From Streptomyces sp. NRRL F-525 (GTDB lineage: Bacteria > Actinomycetota > Actinomycetes > Streptomycetales > Streptomycetaceae): a stretch of 64,000 nucleotides of DNA. The notes under the pieces are model-generated. The model was not told where the DNA came from and made no database searches. It worked only from the letters and a program-made list of their open reading frames with translations. Position numbers and translations under genes: made by a program. Location: contig NZ_JNXE01000047.1 in NCBI RefSeq assembly GCF_000716605.1, forward strand, positions 1 through 64,000, in the 5' to 3' direction. The stretch's first letter is position 1. The number at the start of each line of letters is the position of its first letter. Positions 60,657 to 64,000 of the stretch are shown piece by piece.

Positions 60657-61349
60657 TCAGAGGTGTTCGGCGCCCGGTGGGTTCGGGCGGGTGATGCCGA
60701 GGTCGTAGGCGAGGATCGTGGCCTGGACGCGGTCGCGCAGGCCGAGTTTGCGGAGCAGGGCGTTGACGTGGGACTTGACCGTGCCGACGGTGATGTCCAA
60801 CTCCGCCGCGATCTCCGCGTTGTTGAGGCCCGAGGCGAGCAGGGCGAGGACGTTGCGCTGGCTGCCGGTGAGGCTCTCCAGTTCGCGCGGGCCGTTCTCG
60901 GCGTCGGAGCGGAAACCCGTGCCCGCGCCGGACGCGTAGTGGCCGATCAGCCTGCGGGTCGCGGACGGGGCGAGCACGCTCTCGCCGCTCGCCACCACCC
61001 TGATTCCCGCGAGGAGTTCGGAGGCGTGCACGTCCTTGAGGAGGAAGCCGGAGGCTCCCGCGCGCAGGGCGTCGAAGACGTACGCGTCGAGGTCGAAGGT
61101 GGTCAGCACGAGGACGCGCGGCGCGTTCTCCCGGGCGGTGATGATCCGGGTGGCGGCGATGCCGTCGAGTTCGGGCATCCGTACGTCCATCACGACCACG
61201 TCCGGGGCGAGTTCGGCGGCGAGGACCACCGCGGTCGCGCCGTCGGCTGCCTCGCCCACGACCGTCATGTCGTCCTCGGCGTCGATCACGGCGGCGAAGC
61301 CCGCGCGGACGATGCCCTGGTCGTCGACGACCAGCACCCTGAGGCTCAT
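60657..61349 (-). CDS. Response regulator, NarL/LuxR family
   Basis: Regulator of 230 residues: receiver VLVVDDQGIVRAGF, phospho-acceptor Asp in VVMDVRMPELDG, VLTTFD and FLLKDV switch residues; helix-turn-helix LTGSQRNVLALLASG to TVGTVKSHVNALLRK. ATG 61349 overlaps the histidine kinase stop (ATGA), RBS GGAGAGAG. Confidence 0.9.
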   Translation of the reverse strand: MSLRVLVVDDQGIVRAGFAAVIDAEDDMTVVGEAADGATAVVLAAELAPDVVVMDVRMPELDGIAATRIITARENAPRVLVLTTFDLDAYVFDALRAGASGFLLKDVHASELLAGIRVVASGESVLAPSATRRLIGHYASGAGTGFRSDAENGPRELESLTGSQRNVLALLASGLNNAEIAAELDITVGTVKSHVNALLRKLGLRDRVQATILAYDLGITRPNPPGAEHL

Positions 61350-63691
61350 CGTTCTCTCTCCTCGTCGTCCGGTGCCGTGAGCGGCAGCCGGAGGTGGACC
61401 GTGCCCGGTGGGCGGCCGGCCGTCAGGGTGCCGCCGAGCGGCGCGATCCTTGCCGTCAGGCGGGCCTGTACGGCGGTGTCTGTGGCGCGGGGTACGCCGG
61501 TGGCCGTGATCGTCAACGTAGTGCCGTCCGCGTCGAGTTCCAGTACGGCTGGGTCGTTGTCGCCGGTCGCGAGGAGGGTTTCGGCTACGTGGTAGGCGGC
61601 GAGGTCCACCTCTGTGGGGAGGCGGGCCGGTACCCGGTCCGTCACGCGTATCTGTACGTCTCGGCCGGTGGCTCGGCACTGGTGTGCCAGCAGGTCGAGG
61701 GCCTGGACGGTGGGTTGGGGGCGCAGGTCGGGGGTTGTCGTCTCGTCGGCGTCTCGGACCGCGTCCAGGAGGGCGCGCATTGCGGTGAGGGCTTCTCGGG
61801 CTCGGGTGGCTGTTTCGTCCAGGTGGCCTGCCTGTGCCTCGGTGATCATGTCCGCGGTTCTGGCCAGGACGGTGGTTTCCAGCCCTGCCGCGATGCGGCG
61901 GCGTTCTGCCCAGGCGTCTCTTACGGCTTCCTCGGTCCAGGTGGCCAGTTGGGCTGTTTGGGTGCCCTGGGTTGCCTGGTCGCGTTGGTTGCGGAGGGTT
62001 CCCAGGTGGTGGGCAGCGGCGATGGTGAGTGACACGCCGGCTGTTGCGAGCGCGATTACGGACCAGGTGGGGAGTGTTGTGCCTCGGTGTAGGACGGCGA
62101 TCGTGAGGGCGGTGGTGTGTGCGGCTGTGGCCGCGATCGGGAAAAGGAAGGCAGAGAGAGGGGCCTGAGATAGTCGGTATGTGCGGGGCGGTGGGGGCTG
62201 GTCGCGCAGTTCCCCGCGCCCCTTGAGGGCCGCTACCGCTGCGGATGTTGCCAAAGTGCTCAGGGTTGGGGGGAGTAGTACCGGGCCTGTGTAGTGGCCC
62301 AGCGACATTGCCATGGGCCACAGCAACGCCAAGCCCAGCAAGGCCAGTTGGACTGTTCTCGGTGCTCTGTGCAGCCACAGCAGGGCTACCGCCTGGGTTG
62401 CTGCCAGCAAGGTGAAGAGGACTCCCGCCGACACGTGCGTGCTGGTCGATGTCGCGTCCGCGCGGATGATCAGAACCGGGAGCAGGGGCTGGAAGCACAG
62501 GCCGAGCGCGGCGACGACCTGGGCTGCGCGGTAGCCGCGTGGGACGGCGTGTTCGACTGGGGCCGCCGTACGGCCGGGGAGGACGGCGCGTACCTCCCAA
62601 CCGCCTTCCGCCGTCGGGCCGGTGGTCAGGGTGCCGCCTGTTTCTCGGGCCCGGGAGCGGAGGAAGCCCTGGCCTCGGCCGCCGCCCAGGCCTGTGGCGT
62701 GGGCCGGGGTGGCGGTCGGCGGGGCCGCGCTGGTGATGACGACGTCGGTGCGGGTTTCGCCGTAGTGGACGGTCACGGTCGTGTGGGCGCCGGGGGCGTG
62801 GCGGGCCACGTTGGTGAGGGCCTCGCGGACGATGCCGTAGGCCGCGTCCGCGACGGCGCCGTCGGGGAGGGGGTCGATCTCGAAGTCGACCGGTTGGTTG
62901 AGGCGGCGGAAGCCGGCGATCAGGGAGCGCAACCGCTCCTCGGGGGACGGGAGTTCCTCGCGGGAGGGGGCCGGGGCGCGGACCGCGCTGAGTGCCCGGG
63001 TGACCTCTCGGCCCGTCTCCGTCGCGAACTCCAGCGCCTCGGCGGCGAGTTCGGGGCGGCGTTCGCGCAGGCCGAGCGCTGCGCCGGCGGTGACGACGAC
63101 GGCGGTCAGGTGGTGGGCGCTGACGTCGTGCAACTCCCGTTCCATACGGCGCCGTTCGGCTGCGGGGAGGCGGTGGCGTTCGGTTTCCGCGCGGTGCAGG
63201 AGGAGTTCGGCTGCCTGGCGGGCGCGGTGGGTGCGGCGTACGTAGAAGCCCGCGCCGCATGCCGTGGCGTAGAGCAGGGTGATCAGGACCAGGTCGAGGC
63301 CGTTGTTGTCGCTGAGGCCGTGCAGGGTGATGTTCTGCAGGAACTGCCAGAGCGCGAGCGTCACCACGCACAGGACCGTGGTGAAGGTGTCGCGCTCGGC
63401 GGCCACCGTGAAGAGGGCGAGTGCGACGCCCGCGGTGCCGAAGACCGCCATCGCCCCGGTGGGCAGCGGGCCCGCGCCCACCGCGCAGGCCGCGGCGACC
63501 ACGATGAGCGTGATCACCGGGCGGGTGCGGCGCAGGGCGAGCGCGGCCGTCACGGATCCGGCGACCAGCGCGGCCACGAGCAGGTCGGCCGCGGTCGGCA
63601 CGGTGCCGCGCAGCAGCGGAGCCACCGGCCACACCAGGGCCTGGGCACAGATCAGCAGGACCGGGAGCAGCCGGTCGTCGGTTCGTTTCAT
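61346..63691 (-). CDS. Histidine kinase with tandem duplicated membrane-kinase halves
   Basis: Protein of 781 residues, about twice the usual size. First half: five or six membrane helices, HisKA_3 with His188 in MERELHDVSAHH, HATPase N-box REALTNVARHA and a G-box-like GGGRGQGFLRSRA. Second half: a new set of membrane helices (VVAALGLCFQPLLPVLII onward), then a degenerate kinase unit, AERRRIAAGLETTVLA, where the phospho-acceptor His is missing, and a weak ATPase-like end (APLGGTLTAGRPPGTVHLRL). A dispersed repeat (62191-62230) encodes KGRGELRDQPPPP within it. ATG 63691; a TTG at 63700 is also open. Coupled to the regulator downstream. Confidence 0.85.
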   Translation of the reverse strand: MKRTDDRLLPVLLICAQALVWPVAPLLRGTVPTAADLLVAALVAGSVTAALALRRTRPVITLIVVAAACAVGAGPLPTGAMAVFGTAGVALALFTVAAERDTFTTVLCVVTLALWQFLQNITLHGLSDNNGLDLVLITLLYATACGAGFYVRRTHRARQAAELLLHRAETERHRLPAAERRRMERELHDVSAHHLTAVVVTAGAALGLRERRPELAAEALEFATETGREVTRALSAVRAPAPSREELPSPEERLRSLIAGFRRLNQPVDFEIDPLPDGAVADAAYGIVREALTNVARHAPGAHTTVTVHYGETRTDVVITSAAPPTATPAHATGLGGGRGQGFLRSRARETGGTLTTGPTAEGGWEVRAVLPGRTAAPVEHAVPRGYRAAQVVAALGLCFQPLLPVLIIRADATSTSTHVSAGVLFTLLAATQAVALLWLHRAPRTVQLALLGLALLWPMAMSLGHYTGPVLLPPTLSTLATSAAVAALKGRGELRDQPPPPRTYRLSQAPLSAFLFPIAATAAHTTALTIAVLHRGTTLPTWSVIALATAGVSLTIAAAHHLGTLRNQRDQATQGTQTAQLATWTEEAVRDAWAERRRIAAGLETTVLARTADMITEAQAGHLDETATRAREALTAMRALLDAVRDADETTTPDLRPQPTVQALDLLAHQCRATGRDVQIRVTDRVPARLPTEVDLAAYHVAETLLATGDNDPAVLELDADGTTLTITATGVPRATDTAVQARLTARIAPLGGTLTAGRPPGTVHLRLPLTAPDDEERER
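62191..62230. repeat. Dispersed GC-rich repeat, copy 2, inside a coding region
   Basis: Same ctggtcgcgcagttccccgc core as 66-102, here inside the histidine kinase gene and read antisense as ALKGRGELRDQP, keeping the frame. It falls between two membrane helices of the second half. Confidence 0.65.
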
Positions 63692-63898
63692 GACACTCAA
63701 AGGCTAGGGGCGCAGGTGAGGGGCCCGGGTCAGGCGGAAGGGGGATTACGGTCCCGCTCTTCTCTATCTCTGGTTCGACGCGGCAACCGTCCTTCCGCCC
63801 GAGGACCGCGCCCCGTCCCGCTCCTAGGCTCGATCACATCGAGGGAAGCGGTCGACCACCGCCTCCCACACCATCCACATCACCTAGGGGGACCTCCC

Positions 63899-64000
63899 AT
63901 GTCCATGTCCAAGCGCGCTCTCCTTCTCTCCCTCGCCTCCGTCGCCGCGGTCGGCGGAGTCGTCGCCGGCGGGCTCGCCGCGTCGGCTGCCTCCGCACCG
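63899..64000 (+). CDS. Secreted protein, N-terminal part only (cut by window end)
   Basis: ATG 63899 after AGGGGGA. The visible 34 residues form a signal peptide: basic MSMSKRA, hydrophobic LLLSLASVAAVGGVVAGGLA, then AASAASAP with a likely signal peptidase I site. Divergent from the histidine kinase; a TAGGCT (63825-63830) upstream may be a -10. The mature protein is outside the window. Confidence 0.7.
   Translation, partial: MSMSKRALLLSLASVAAVGGVVAGGLAASAASAP

Noticed and set aside
1..64000. CRISPR arrays, rRNA genes, prophage structural genes or natural-product synthase clusters
   Set aside because: None seen: no regularly spaced repeats, no rRNA sequence, no capsid or tail genes, no PKS/NRPS domains.

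Overview
This window is from a Streptomyces (or very close actinomycete) chromosome. The GC content and GC3 are very high, GTG and TTG starts are common, and the gene order in the first 24.7 kb (Tad genes, YprA-type helicase, bldG, anti-sigma factor, hppA, lipoprotein, methyltransferase, kinase-like membrane protein, topA, tmk fusion, holB, peptidase, tRNA-Thr) is the conserved core order I know from the S. coelicolor SCO3540-3550 neighbourhood.

Region by region. 1-2400: the end of a Flp/Tad pilus locus (TadC-like, DUF4244 pilin, TadE, Rv3654c-like), preceded by repeat-rich non-coding DNA. 2551-6060: divergent helicase and the bldG plus anti-sigma partner-switching pair. 6350-24568: housekeeping genes (H+-pyrophosphatase, topoisomerase I, thymidylate kinase fusion, DNA polymerase III delta prime, S33 peptidase) and a Ser/Thr-kinase-like receptor whose DFG motif is altered to GYG. 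24740-24813: tRNA-Thr(CGT).

24.8-51.7 kb is an accessory, conflict-type region. It starts beside the tRNA, but I found no integrase, transposase or att repeat. It contains: (a) a four-gene set with a HelD-like motor ATPase carrying a long C-terminal extension, a protein with a possible degenerate J-domain, a possible GrpE-like protein, and an Hsp70 fused to a NYN/PIN-type RNase domain, the last three overlapping by 4 nt; (b) two large STAND NTPases (one with a helical-repeat tail, one NB-ARC with 14 WD40 blades) sharing the same N-terminal kinase-like domain and flanking an S-4TM pore-forming effector gene; (c) a frameshifted TIGR02391 (Ymh) gene; (d) a decaying polymorphic-toxin zone: RHS toxin in three frame segments, an intact immunity candidate, a fragment of a second immunity paralogue, an SseB-domain protein, and a stand-alone REase-2-type toxin with its own immunity candidate.

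51.8-64.0 kb returns to chromosomal regulatory and stress genes: a MacB/FtsX-type ABC exporter, a NarL-type two-component pair, a DUF4333 protein, a DUF5994 protein overlapping a convergent SigB/F-type sigma factor, a GNAT-like protein, an ANTAR protein, a small membrane protein, a second two-component system with a tandem-duplicated histidine kinase that also carries an intragenic repeat element, and the start of a secreted protein cut by the window edge.

The most novel parts are the Hsp70-NYN operon (26.75-34.72 kb) and the kinase-STAND/S-4TM cluster (34.9-45.8 kb). Their functions are inferred from domain architecture only.
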